Source: an uncultured Eubacteriales bacterium
GTDB lineage: Bacteria > Bacillota > Clostridia > Oscillospirales > CAG-272
Reading direction: 5' to 3'
Assembly: GCA_934447715.1 (NCBI GenBank)
Contig: CAKSER010000024.1
Coordinates: 1 to 27,734 of the forward strand
Length of the DNA stretch: 27,734 bases
In this document: one piece after another, positions 16,186 through 24,193 of the stretch
Layout: the number at the start of each line of letters is the position of its first letter
Position numbering within the stretch: position 1 is the stretch's first letter
Notes under the pieces: model-generated
Told to the model about the DNA's origin: nothing
Seen by the model: only the letters and a program-made list of their open reading frames with translations
Databases searched by the model: none
Position numbers and translations under genes: made by a program

Positions 16186-17445
16186 TTATTCCCGATCAAT
16201 TCTGACCTTTACCGAATATTCGCCGATTTCATATACATATCCCTCAAACCTGTTGGAAAATGAGAGCGTAACCGGAACGGTAACGGTTCCCGTGCTGTCC
16301 TTTGCACCCGAAAGATCGATTGTCGCGGTGATATCATCAGCCGTAATCTCGGAAATAAGCGAATTTGTTCCGCGTAGCTTAACCCTGATCGCCGGCTGAA
16401 GCAGCGTGTAGCTTATATTGTTCGGATTATTTGCTTCAATTCCGAACAGGGTGAGGCTTGTAAGAGATGTGCCCACATGGCGGACAGTCACCTTGACATC
16501 CTCAACATCGTCCGCGTTTTCGATTCCGTCCGGAAGGTTGATATTGAAATTGTAGGTCGTGTTCCCTTCCACAAGCTTTTCGTCGATTGTGTACGAAAGC
16601 TCAACAAGATCAACATCGTCCGCCTCGCCGATTACACGTACTGTCTGCGGTTCGACAGTGACAATCGAGTTTGAACTGTTGAAATATCCGTATTTGTAAA
16701 GAATTTCAACCGGAATATCCCTGTATTTGTAAACCGGAACGGTAACCGTAGTCTGGCTGTTCTGCATTCTTATATAATTGCTCTTTATCTCGTTTCCTGC
16801 CTCGTCGACAAGAACAAGCTCTCCGTTGTAGGTTATCGTTTTCGTAATCTTTCCGCCCGGATTGACCGTAATTCTTGCGTATGCAACATTGTCAAGCGCC
16901 CCCTCAGGACCCGTAACAACCACCTGGGAAACACTCAGCTTTGCCTCGTTTTCTCTTAGCTGATAGCCCTCGTCGAGCATGTAGTTTGTCAGCTTTACCT
17001 GAACCGGAACCGATTTTGATCCGGTATTGTCAAGATATACAGAAACCGTCTGAATGCTCTTTCCGGTGACTGCAATTCCGTCCGGAACGTCGGTTTTAAT
17101 CTCGAGCTTGTAGCTTCCTGCGGAATTGATATCCGAAATATCAACATATGCCTTGATGTCCTCATCATTCAGCTTTGAAATTATGCTTCGCTTGCCGGAA
17201 ACGGTTATGTCGACAAACGAACCGGAGCCCGAAAGAACCGACAGGGTGTTTTCTCCGTCAATCTGAACAGGAACAGATTTAAATACAAGCTCGCTGTCTG
17301 TATTGTCAAGGCTTACAACCGTATACCAGATTACAAAAGCAAGAAGAAGGCAGCCGATTTTAGCAATCAGCTCAACCGTTTTGTTTCTTTTAACCGAAAT
17401 CTCGCCGATCCTGTCGGACGATTGATCTGTGTTTCTCTTCTTCAT
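16186..17445 (-). CDS. cdaR: CdaA regulatory protein CdaR (YbbR domains)
   Basis: This 419-residue protein has one N-terminal membrane anchor (about residues 26-46, ELIAKIGCLLLAFVIWYTVV) and an extracytoplasmic part made of several YbbR repeats, each with the beta-strand pattern ending in DV.V.V or similar (DITVSGKR, VVVTGPE, VRVIGEAD, IRVKLRGT). CdaR binds and controls the diadenylate cyclase CdaA in Firmicutes. Its ATG overlaps the cdaA stop (ATGA, 17442-17445), which is the classic arrangement. I see four YbbR-like repeats before a short C-terminus. The usual third partner glmM does not follow. Confidence 0.94.
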   Translation of the reverse strand: MKKRNTDQSSDRIGEISVKRNKTVELIAKIGCLLLAFVIWYTVVSLDNTDSELVFKSVPVQIDGENTLSVLSGSGSFVDITVSGKRSIISKLNDEDIKAYVDISDINSAGSYKLEIKTDVPDGIAVTGKSIQTVSVYLDNTGSKSVPVQVKLTNYMLDEGYQLRENEAKLSVSQVVVTGPEGALDNVAYARITVNPGGKITKTITYNGELVLVDEAGNEIKSNYIRMQNSQTTVTVPVYKYRDIPVEILYKYGYFNSSNSIVTVEPQTVRVIGEADDVDLVELSYTIDEKLVEGNTTYNFNINLPDGIENADDVEDVKVTVRHVGTSLTSLTLFGIEANNPNNISYTLLQPAIRVKLRGTNSLISEITADDITATIDLSGAKDSTGTVTVPVTLSFSNRFEGYVYEIGEYSVKVRIDRE

Positions 17446-18332
17446 ACGGTTTTCTCCTTTTCGCCTTCATCAGACTCGGTCTGATTGCGCTTTTTGCTTC
17501 TCTTTCCCTTGAAGGGTCCCTTGCTGCTCTGATTTTCGGAGAATATCTCATTCAGCTCCGCCTTGAGGGTGCTGTATGTATACCCCCTCCGAAGCTCGCC
17601 GCCGCTTGCAACCGAAATAAGACCGTTTTCCTCTGATACGATAATGACAATCGAATCGCTGACCTCGCTCATTCCGATTCCGGCTCTGTGCCTTGTACCG
17701 AGATCCTTGATTATCGATTCGTTCTGCGATATAGGAAGGAAGCAGCCTGCGGCATATATCCTCCAGCCTCTGATTATCACGGCTCCGTCATGCAGCGGCG
17801 CCTTGTTGAAGAAGATGTTGCGGAGAAGATATGTTGAAATGTTCGCATTAAGCACGGTTCCGCTTTTAATTACGTCTCCGAGCTTTGTCTCACGCTCGAT
17901 TACAATCAGTGCACCGACCTTGTCGGCTGAAAGATCGGATACCGCGCTGCATATTTCGTTTATGCAGGAGGAGATTGCCTGATTGTCCCTTGACTCCGAC
18001 AGGCTTCCGATGTTCTTTATGCTTCGTATCGGCTCGTTTCCGATAGTTTCAAGCGCCGAACGCAATTCCGGCTGAAAGACTACGACAAGAGCAATCAGCC
18101 CGACCTGGAAAATATTCTGTAAAATGAACTGCATTGCACGCAGCTCGAGCAATGAGCTTAAAATCTGAATAAGAACAAGCAGTCCTACACCGACAGCAAG
18201 CTTTCCGGCTCTCCTGTCTCTGATAAAAATGAACACATAATAAAGCAGTAAGGCAACAAGAAATATATCGATAATATCGGTAACCTGCAGTGATTTCATC
18301 TGCAGCTTAAACATATTCCAAAAGTGCTCCAT
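17442..18332 (-). CDS. cdaA: Diadenylate cyclase CdaA (c-di-AMP synthase)
   Basis: CdaA is the membrane-bound enzyme that makes c-di-AMP from two ATP. With the chosen start it has 296 residues: three N-terminal membrane helices (about 17-38, 45-64, 67-87), then the DAC (DisA_N) domain with DGA (182-184) in LHDGAVIIRG and RHR (214-216) in GTRHRAGIGMSE. A charged Lys/Glu/Ser-rich tail ends it. An open frame reaches back to 18458, but the promoter (18447-18475) puts the transcription start near 18440, and the family N-terminus begins at MEHFWNMFKLQ. I therefore take the ATG at 18332. Its ribosome site is weak (GGGG 11 bases upstream). The resulting leader is about 108 bases. Confidence 0.95.
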   Translation of the reverse strand: MEHFWNMFKLQMKSLQVTDIIDIFLVALLLYYVFIFIRDRRAGKLAVGVGLLVLIQILSSLLELRAMQFILQNIFQVGLIALVVVFQPELRSALETIGNEPIRSIKNIGSLSESRDNQAISSCINEICSAVSDLSADKVGALIVIERETKLGDVIKSGTVLNANISTYLLRNIFFNKAPLHDGAVIIRGWRIYAAGCFLPISQNESIIKDLGTRHRAGIGMSEVSDSIVIIVSEENGLISVASGGELRRGYTYSTLKAELNEIFSENQSSKGPFKGKRSKKRNQTESDEGEKEKTV

Positions 18333-18446
18333 ATCAACACCGTCCCCATTAAGCGATTTCTGATGTATAAACGAATCTAATATACCGTACCGAAAAATAT
18401 ATTGTTTTATTCCGTATGCCGTCTCTGTAAACAATATACCATTTTT

Positions 18447-18475
18447 ATTGTACCACAAAGTGCCGGGAATTTCAA
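18447..18475 (-). promoter_or_regulatory. Extended -10 SigA promoter of cdaA
   Basis: On the minus strand, TTGAAA (18470-18475), a 17-base spacer and TACAAT (18447-18452) preceded by TG-G form a good housekeeping promoter. It lies just after the rluB terminator. It implies that transcription of the cdaA unit starts near 18440. Confidence 0.75.
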
Positions 18476-18529
18476 TTTATTTCGGTATATTTTTATAATT
18501 AATTTATAATTAATAAGTAATTATTTTAT

Positions 18530-18558
18530 AAAAAAGAACGGGATCTTTATTCCCGTTC
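18530..18558 (-). terminator. Rho-independent terminator of rluB
   Basis: On the minus strand the stem GAACGGGA/TCCCGTTC (18551-18558 with 18536-18543) is followed by a run of six T (18535-18530). The rluB stop codon lies in its loop. It separates the lon-to-rluB unit from the cdaA unit. Confidence 0.88.
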
Positions 18559-19296
18559 CTTTGAATAATTCATCAGGTATTCAATCTGCTCCTTTGAAAG
18601 CTTTTTCCACATACCGGATTTCAGATTTCCGATCTGAATTTCCCCGATTGCAACTCGCCGCAGATTGATCACGTTCAGCCCCACCTGCTCGCACATCTTT
18701 CTAATCTGCCGGTTTCTTCCCTCAAAAAGCGTTATTTTAAGATCCGACATTCCGTTTTTTCCGACAGAGATCAGCTCCGCCTTTGCAGGCTTGATCCTGT
18801 ACCCGTCGATTGTCATCGGAGATGACAGCTTTTTAATAAGCTCGCTGTCAACCGTCTTTGACACCCTTACATGATAGACCTTCGGTATGTGGTGCTTCGG
18901 GTGCATCAGCCTGTTTGCAAGCTCGCCGTCGTTTGTCATCAAAAGCAGACCCTCAGAGTTTAAATCCAGCCTGCCGCACGGATAAACACGGACGCCGAGA
19001 TCAGAGACAAGATCCTTTACGCATTTTCGCCCCTTCTCGTCGCTCATGGTCGAAACATACCCCTTCGGCTTGTTGAGCATTATGCAGACGGTCTGTACGG
19101 ATGAATCCGAAACCGGCTGTCCCAAATACTCTACAACATCCGATTCCGGATCGATTTTTTCGCCGAGCTCGGCTTTGCTTCCGTTTACCGTGATTCTGCC
19201 TGCAAGAATCTCCTCCTCTGCCTTTCTTCTCGACATAAGCCCGGAGGAGGATATATATTTCTGAAGTCTGACCGTCTTTGTTTCGGGGCTGCTCAA
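18547..19296 (-). CDS. rluB: 23S rRNA pseudouridine synthase RluB family
   Basis: This 249-residue RsuA/RluB-type pseudouridine synthase has an N-terminal S4 RNA-binding domain (about residues 8-60, with VRLQKYISSSGLMSRRKAEE) and a catalytic domain with the active-site Asp111 in GRLDLNSEGLLLMTNDG. The FEGRNRQIRKM motif (near 201-211) is the third family motif. The start is a TTG at 19296, with GGAGGG about six bases upstream, and no better ATG exists. RsuA (16S-specific) is a possible alternative, but length and Firmicute context favour RluB. It is the last gene of its unit, ended by the terminator that overlaps its stop codon. Confidence 0.92.
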   Translation of the reverse strand: MSSPETKTVRLQKYISSSGLMSRRKAEEEILAGRITVNGSKAELGEKIDPESDVVEYLGQPVSDSSVQTVCIMLNKPKGYVSTMSDEKGRKCVKDLVSDLGVRVYPCGRLDLNSEGLLLMTNDGELANRLMHPKHHIPKVYHVRVSKTVDSELIKKLSSPMTIDGYRIKPAKAELISVGKNGMSDLKITLFEGRNRQIRKMCEQVGLNVINLRRVAIGEIQIGNLKSGMWKKLSKEQIEYLMNYSKERE

Positions 19297-19327
19297 AATT
19301 TTCCCTCCAAAGGATTTTTAAATCATT

Positions 19328-20494
19328 TTAAAATCCCATTATTTTCTTAATTCTTTCAAAAAGCGTAGGCTTTCCTTTTGCTGCGTTTACATTTGATGTT
19401 GCAACAATATCGGTACTTGCAATAACGCTGCCGTCGCAGTACCAGACAAGCCTGCCGATAACATCTCCGTCCTTTACAGGCGCAAAATAAAACCGCCTCA
19501 GCTCAACCGTTCTTGTTATCTTGCCGTGATCCTTTTCAAGTACAACCCTTACAGACTGACCGTTTTCGCACGAAACAAGATCATACTCCCCTCCTGTAAC
19601 AGAGGCAAAATCCGAATATTCTCCTGCCTTAAGATCAATAACACACTCAAGCTTTGAAAAGCCGTAGTCAAGAAGCATTTTGTGGTCGTTCCAGTCGTCC
19701 GGAGCATTGAGCGTTACGCATACAAGCCTGACACCGTCACGTTCTGCTGCCGAGACAAGACATCTTCCGCTCTTTTTGGTAAATCCGGTTTTAACACCGA
19801 TAATTCCGTCGTATGACCTTAAAAGCCTGTTATGATTTGTAAGATATCTCTTTTTGCTCCCGTTTTCGTCCGACAGAACCTTCTTGTGAGTCGAAACGAT
19901 CTCGCGAAACTGCTCGTTTTCAAGCGCATAAGCCGAAAGTCTTGCAAGATCGTATGCCGTCGTATAATGATTTTCGTTATCCAGCCCGTGCGGATTTGCA
20001 AACGAGGTGTCACTAAGCCCAAGCTCGGCAGCCTTTTGGTTCATTTTGCCTGCAAAAGACTCAACAGAGCCGCAAAGAGAAATTGCAAGCGCTGCCGCCG
20101 CATCGTTTGCGCTTTCAAGCATCAGGGCATAGACCAGCTCTTTTATAGAAATCTTCTCATTTTCGGTAAGATAAACCGATGACCCCTCAACGCTGACAGC
20201 TCCCTTTGAAACCGAAATAATATCGTCCAGCTTGCCGCTTTCGATTGCAAGAAGACCGGTCATTATCTTTGTCGTGCTCGCCATCGGCATTTTCGAATGC
20301 GCATCCTTTTCATAAAGAATCCTGCCTGTCGATGCCTCGATAAGAATACACGACCGTGCGGAGATCCCCTTCGGCACATCGGCTCTTGCTCTAAAGCAAA
20401 ACAGGGGCAAAAGAAGCAAAAGGCAAAGGAATAGCGTAGCAAGTCTTGAAAGAAAGGCGCATAGCTTGCCGTTTATATAAATTTTAAGAATCAA
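19328..20494 (-). CDS. dacF: D-alanyl-D-alanine carboxypeptidase (DacF-type, S11)
   Basis: This 388-residue penicillin-binding protein removes the terminal D-Ala from peptidoglycan side chains. A signal peptide (about residues 1-38, Leu-rich core, likely cut after ARA) leads into the S11 catalytic domain with STTK (73-76), SAN (128-130) and KTG (235-237). A C-terminal beta-rich domain and an amphipathic tail (LFERIKKIMGF) that could bind the membrane complete it. The start is a TTG at 20494 just after a strong GGCGGTGAT ribosome site; the nearby ATG is in another frame. In Bacillus, dacF is a sporulation gene. The ytfJ neighbourhood fits that role but does not prove it. An ordinary vegetative carboxypeptidase is the alternative. 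Confidence 0.9.
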   Translation of the reverse strand: MILKIYINGKLCAFLSRLATLFLCLLLLLPLFCFRARADVPKGISARSCILIEASTGRILYEKDAHSKMPMASTTKIMTGLLAIESGKLDDIISVSKGAVSVEGSSVYLTENEKISIKELVYALMLESANDAAAALAISLCGSVESFAGKMNQKAAELGLSDTSFANPHGLDNENHYTTAYDLARLSAYALENEQFREIVSTHKKVLSDENGSKKRYLTNHNRLLRSYDGIIGVKTGFTKKSGRCLVSAAERDGVRLVCVTLNAPDDWNDHKMLLDYGFSKLECVIDLKAGEYSDFASVTGGEYDLVSCENGQSVRVVLEKDHGKITRTVELRRFYFAPVKDGDVIGRLVWYCDGSVIASTDIVATSNVNAAKGKPTLFERIKKIMGF

Positions 20495-20549
20495 TTCATC
20501 ACCGCCAATACATATTTTGTCTTAATATGCATCGACGAGAAATGAGTTA

Positions 20550-20565
20550 TTCGGCATTTAGGCTG
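20550..20565. repeat. 16-bp dispersed repeat, copy 2
   Basis: This is an exact match to 7167-7182. It lies inside the gap between ytfJ and dacF and overlaps a short palindrome (TTTAGGC/GCCTAAA, 20557-20571) that starts directly after the ytfJ stop. Its function is unknown. Confidence 0.6.
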
Positions 20566-20571
20566 CCTAAA

Positions 20572-21087
20572 TCAATCAAGATCGGCAATCTCTTCCTTAA
20601 GCGATTCCGGATCGATTCCGTTTTCTGTTTTTTTATTTTTCTTTGAAAAAACCGACTTGAATCTTGCAACAAGATCCGGCGTTCCGTCAAGGAAGGAGGA
20701 AACAGAATCGACGACGCCGACAACCGGAGAATTTGCAACCGGACTGTTGACGTTTAATATTTCAACGCTACCGTTTTCCTTAACAACAAGGAAGCAGATC
20801 GGGACAATCGTAATGCCTGTTCCGCCGCCGCCTGCAAAATTGGAAAGATGTCCGCACTGCGCCTTTACGCCCTGGGTTGTGGTTTTTAGCGGCTCGGTCT
20901 CCTTTTTTGTTTTCGGATAATAATCCGCTCCGCCGGAGGCAAAGCCGAGAGAAATTTTCGACACGGGAATAATTACGGTTCCGTTATTTGTATTTATCGG
21001 ATCCCCGATTATCGTATTTGAGTCTGCAATTGCACGAATACTGTCAAGAGAGGTACCGATAATCTCGTTAAGCTTGCTTTCTGCCAT
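20572..21087 (-). CDS. ytfJ: GerW (YtfJ) family sporulation protein
   Basis: This 171-residue protein matches the YtfJ/GerW family, spore proteins that affect germination in Bacillus. It has the family's MAESKLNEIIGTSLDSIR start, the GDPINTNNGTVIIPVSKISLGFASGG core (about residues 28-53) and the GGGGTGITIVPICFLVV block (about 86-102). A basic then acidic C-terminal tail follows. There is no signal peptide or membrane segment. AAGGA lies about ten bases before the ATG. It follows a DUF2953 gene, just as ytfI precedes ytfJ in Bacillus. The molecular function is unknown. Confidence 0.93.
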   Translation of the reverse strand: MAESKLNEIIGTSLDSIRAIADSNTIIGDPINTNNGTVIIPVSKISLGFASGGADYYPKTKKETEPLKTTTQGVKAQCGHLSNFAGGGGTGITIVPICFLVVKENGSVEILNVNSPVANSPVVGVVDSVSSFLDGTPDLVARFKSVFSKKNKKTENGIDPESLKEEIADLD

Positions 21088-21143
21088 TTTTGTTACCGTC
21101 CTTTATTTTGTCATTTATCTTTGTATATAAAATTCGTATAATT

Positions 21144-21827
21144 TTAAGAATCCTTGCTGTTTTGTTTATAGCTTATATATCCCGAAAGCGCCGAAAAGGC
21201 AAGCGATATAAGATGCGCCAAACGAAGCCTGAATCTGATTTTTACCGCAATTTCCGGCTTGTCCGAAACAAAGTCCGGTCTTACATCCACAACTGCATTT
21301 CTTGTAAAGCGTGTATGCTTCAGATTTGAAAGCGCCAAAAGAATATACTCCACCGTCTGGGACACCACGCCGTATTCGACAGCGGTCTGTGCAGGATCCT
21401 CACTTGCAACCTTAATTTTAAACTCGGAAATATCGATTCGAAGCAGCTTTGAAAATTTTCCGATTATTTTAAAAACGACTTCCTTTACAAAGCAGATTGC
21501 TTCGGATGCCGACATGCCTGTTTTGCTGCTTTTTTCGTCCTCCTGCTTTTCAGGGGCTTTCTTTTCGCCTTTTTTCTTTTTGTTTTTCTGTTTTTCCTCT
21601 TTGATTATCGCCTTTTCTTCCTTTAGGCGCATCCTTCGGAATTTAGAATAGGTAAATTTCTTCGGATTGATGCACTTCTGTTTTTTCGGGAAAAGCGTAA
21701 AGGATAAAAACAGATATCCTGCTTTGAGCTTCAGCCCATCGTTATATACAACCGTAATTCTGATCCATCCGAGAAGCAGAATTACAAAAAGCAGAACAAC
21801 AGCTGAAATAATATACAGCGCAATCAT
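21144..21827 (-). CDS. DUF2953 membrane protein (YtfI-like)
   Basis: This 227-residue protein has one N-terminal membrane helix (about residues 3-23). A strongly Lys/Glu-rich stretch follows (about 60-100), then a conserved C-terminal part containing SEFKIKVASEDPAQTAVEYGVVSQ, typical of DUF2953 (Bacillus YtfI). Families like it sit beside ytfJ in sporulating Firmicutes, which suggests a spore-related role. The ATG overlaps the scpB stop as ATGA (21824-21827). The function is unknown. Confidence 0.85.
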   Translation of the reverse strand: MIALYIISAVVLLFVILLLGWIRITVVYNDGLKLKAGYLFLSFTLFPKKQKCINPKKFTYSKFRRMRLKEEKAIIKEEKQKNKKKKGEKKAPEKQEDEKSSKTGMSASEAICFVKEVVFKIIGKFSKLLRIDISEFKIKVASEDPAQTAVEYGVVSQTVEYILLALSNLKHTRFTRNAVVDVRPDFVSDKPEIAVKIRFRLRLAHLISLAFSALSGYISYKQNSKDS

Positions 21828-22528
21828 GATTCAGCTTCTGATGCGCCGTGAACCGGCTCATTGCCTGCATTGCTTTCCGGAACGCTGTCTGCACACGTCT
21901 TGCTGTCTGCCGCCGAAGGGTCAAGCGGTTCTTCCGCTTCACTAGATTCGAAAAGCGGCATGTCAACGGATTCTCTCGCTTCTGCCGGAACGTCAGGCAT
22001 CTCGTCAGAGTCATCCTGCACTGCAGATTCGATGAATTCTCTTTTCGGCAGCTCGGAGATCGAGGAAAAGCCGAAAACACGCAGGAAGGTGTCGGTTGTC
22101 GAATACAGATTCGGCTTGCCGGGAACGTCGAGCCTGCCGCTTACATATATCAGCTTTTTTTCAAGAAGCGTTGAAATTGCATATGAGCTGTCCACACCGC
22201 GTATCTGCTCGATAAGCGCCCTTGTCGACGGCTGGTTGTACGCAACAATTGCAAGCACCTCCATAGTCGATCCGGAAAGCATTCCGGCACGGATTCCCAT
22301 CGCCCTTTTGACGTAGGTCTCGTACTCCTCCTTAGAGCAAAGCTGGCAGGAATCATCGTATACAAGAAGTCTTATTCCCCTGTCCTCGTATTTTTCCGAA
22401 AGAGCTTTTACCGTACCGATAATTTCATCCTCCGGCATGTCAAGAACCTGCGCTATTTTATCATATTTTACCGGTTCCCCGGACGCAAATAAAATTGCTT
22501 CTATGACCGCCTCGTTGTCTTTAAGCAT
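21824..22528 (-). CDS. scpB: Segregation and condensation protein ScpB
   Basis: This 234-residue protein joins ScpA and SMC in the bacterial condensin. Two winged-helix domains (about residues 1-80 and 85-155) carry the usual ScpB blocks: AVIEAILFASGEPV, MEVLAIVAYNQPSTRALIEQIRG and TTDTFLRVFG. After about residue 165 there is an unusually long acidic, Ser/Glu/Asp-rich tail of about 65 residues with no clear domain. A GGAGGG ribosome site lies ten bases before the ATG. It follows scpA with a gap of 35 bases and overlaps the DUF2953 gene by four. Confidence 0.95.
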   Translation of the reverse strand: MLKDNEAVIEAILFASGEPVKYDKIAQVLDMPEDEIIGTVKALSEKYEDRGIRLLVYDDSCQLCSKEEYETYVKRAMGIRAGMLSGSTMEVLAIVAYNQPSTRALIEQIRGVDSSYAISTLLEKKLIYVSGRLDVPGKPNLYSTTDTFLRVFGFSSISELPKREFIESAVQDDSDEMPDVPAEARESVDMPLFESSEAEEPLDPSAADSKTCADSVPESNAGNEPVHGASEAES

Positions 22529-22563
22529 TTGGTCATTTCCCTCCGTTTTCGGTTCATTAAAGC

Positions 22564-23361
22564 TTAATAATCGTCATTTTCGTCAGCTTGGATTGATTCG
22601 AGCTCTTCCTCGGTCATATCTCTTCCGTGCTTTCTGTTGAGCTTAAAAATCACCGTCTCACCGTCATCTGACAGCCGCATCGTGATTCTCTGGCTCTTTA
22701 AAAGCTCAAGCAGTGCCGAAAACATTGCAACAATTGCAGATCTTGATTCGCACTCAAGGAACATACGGTCAAATTCAAGCTCGGATTCATATAGCATTCT
22801 GATTGCCTTGTATATCATATCCGAAACAGGAACAGCCTTTTTCGAAATCAGATTGCCTATTGCCTGCTCGGATCGCTGCATAAGCTCCGGTATTCTTCTG
22901 TTTCTTTCAAGCATCCGCTCAAAAGCGTTCTGTAAAAGATCATAATCGATATGCTCCGGGGTCTCCGCCCTGCGGTCGAACATCTCGGGAGCCTTTGCAA
23001 CCCTTCCGCTGTACAGCCGGTACTGACCGCCGAGATAGCTTGCGGCTTCCTTTGCAAGCTTATATTCCATAAGGGCTCTTGCAAGCTTTGCCCTCGGATC
23101 CTCTTCATCCTCTTCGGTCTCCGGGCTCGGCTTCGGAAGAAGCATTTTGGTTTTTATAACCATGAGCTCTGCCGCCATAACGATAAATTCTCCGGCAAGC
23201 TCCATATTCATTTCATTTGCCCTATCGATATATTCAAGATATTGATCAAGAATCAGCGCAATCGGAATATCGGTTATATCGATTTTGTTCTTTGCAATAA
23301 GAGAAAGGAGGAGATCAAGCGGCCCCTCAAACACCTCAAGCTTATATTTCGGTTCTTCCAT
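22564..23361 (-). CDS. scpA: Segregation and condensation protein ScpA
   Basis: This 265-residue kleisin links the SMC heads and binds ScpB in the condensin that organises the chromosome. The N-terminal motif KLEVFEGPLDLLLSLIAKNKIDITDIPIA (about residues 7-35) is the ScpA signature. AELMVIKTKMLLP follows (about 69-81), then an acidic linker (EEDEEDP). The C-terminal winged helix contains FSALLELLKSQ. A 77-base gap upstream holds short direct repeats (see findings). The ribosome site is weak (AGAG-rich). Confidence 0.96.
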   Translation of the reverse strand: MEEPKYKLEVFEGPLDLLLSLIAKNKIDITDIPIALILDQYLEYIDRANEMNMELAGEFIVMAAELMVIKTKMLLPKPSPETEEDEEDPRAKLARALMEYKLAKEAASYLGGQYRLYSGRVAKAPEMFDRRAETPEHIDYDLLQNAFERMLERNRRIPELMQRSEQAIGNLISKKAVPVSDMIYKAIRMLYESELEFDRMFLECESRSAIVAMFSALLELLKSQRITMRLSDDGETVIFKLNRKHGRDMTEEELESIQADENDDY

Positions 23362-23438
23362 TGCTCTTACTCTCTCTTTTTACGGTGAATTTGTTTATCG
23401 GAAAGCCGGATAAAGGCTTTAAAAAGGCTTATAAAAGC

Positions 23439-24122
23439 TTATAAAAACGGTATAAAGCCGATCAGCTTATCGAACAGGTTGTAAATGCCGGTCGTCGCAA
23501 GCGAAAGCGGCGTTGACAGCACTCCGGTATACAAAAGAATCAGCAGGCCGATCTGGATATATCTTTCGTATTTCATTATCCCGAAATAATATTTGTCCGG
23601 CAGAAAAATCCAAAGTATTCTCGAACCGTCAAACGGCGGTATCGGCAGCATGTTGAAAACTGCAAGGGAAATATTTAAATATCCGAAAAGATGGAAGAAG
23701 CTTACGGTGTACATGATAATATTCCCGGATACGGTTCCCACAACATAAAACGGCGAAAGCACCGCAAGTGCGATTCTTGTAAGAAGAACACCGATAAGAC
23801 CGAGAAGAAGGTTTGAGACCGGCCCTGCAAGAGCGCTTAATGCCATTCCCTTTTTCGGCTTGTCAAAATTGCGCGAAGTAATCGGAACCGGCTTTGCCCA
23901 GCCGAAGCCGAAAAGCAGCATACATAACGCTCCCATCGGGTCAAGGTGAGCAAAAGGATTGAGCGTAAGTCTGCCCAGATTCCTTGCAGTGTCGTCACCC
24001 ATCTTGTGCGCAACCCACGCGTGGGAAAACTCATGAAATGACAGAGAAAACAGAATAATCGGTAGCGAAAGAATGACCGATATCAAAACAGAGGTGTTTC
24101 CCTTCAAAAGTTCTATCAGCAT
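23439..24122 (-). CDS. Site-2 protease family membrane metalloprotease (M50)
   Basis: This 227-residue polytopic protein carries the zinc motif HEFSH (His30, Glu31, His34) and the third ligand motif NMLPIPPFDGSRI with Asp165. It thus has the site-2 protease fold for intramembrane cleavage. Five or six hydrophobic segments are visible. It is the short, PDZ-less type (YwhC-like) often found before scpA-scpB in Firmicutes; its substrate is unknown. The NPFAHLDPMG block (55-64) is also typical. The ATG has AAGGA about 11 bases upstream. The stop codon falls in a stretch of near-identical GCTTATAAAA repeats. Confidence 0.92.
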   Translation of the reverse strand: MLIELLKGNTSVLISVILSLPIILFSLSFHEFSHAWVAHKMGDDTARNLGRLTLNPFAHLDPMGALCMLLFGFGWAKPVPITSRNFDKPKKGMALSALAGPVSNLLLGLIGVLLTRIALAVLSPFYVVGTVSGNIIMYTVSFFHLFGYLNISLAVFNMLPIPPFDGSRILWIFLPDKYYFGIMKYERYIQIGLLILLYTGVLSTPLSLATTGIYNLFDKLIGFIPFL

Positions 24123-24150
24123 ATATTCATTTTCCTTTCCCTGCCGTAAC

Positions 24151-24188
24151 TTTTAATCACTTTTATCACTTTTTTTATCACTTTAATC
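24151..24188. repeat. Three short direct repeats of TTTTATCAC type
   Basis: TTTTAATCAC (24151-24160), TTTTATCAC (24161-24169) and TTTTTTTATCAC (24170-24181) lie head to tail between engB and the protease gene, followed by a partial TTTAATC. On the minus strand they read as repeated AAAGTGAT boxes. They could be a protein binding site or chance AT-rich repeats. Confidence 0.45.
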
Positions 24189-24193
24189 GGTAA

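Noticed and set aside
18333..18440. A c-di-AMP riboswitch in the cdaA leader
   Set aside because: The leader is only about 108 bases and AT-rich, and I could not find the paired core expected of the ydaO-type aptamer.
18333..18458. A 42-codon upstream extension of cdaA
   Set aside because: The promoter at 18447-18475 puts the transcript start near 18440, downstream of this start, and the family N-terminus begins at 18332.
20557..20571. The TTTAGGC/GCCTAAA palindrome as a terminator of ytfJ
   Set aside because: The arms are separated by one base, so it cannot form a proper RNA loop without losing pairs, and no T-run follows.
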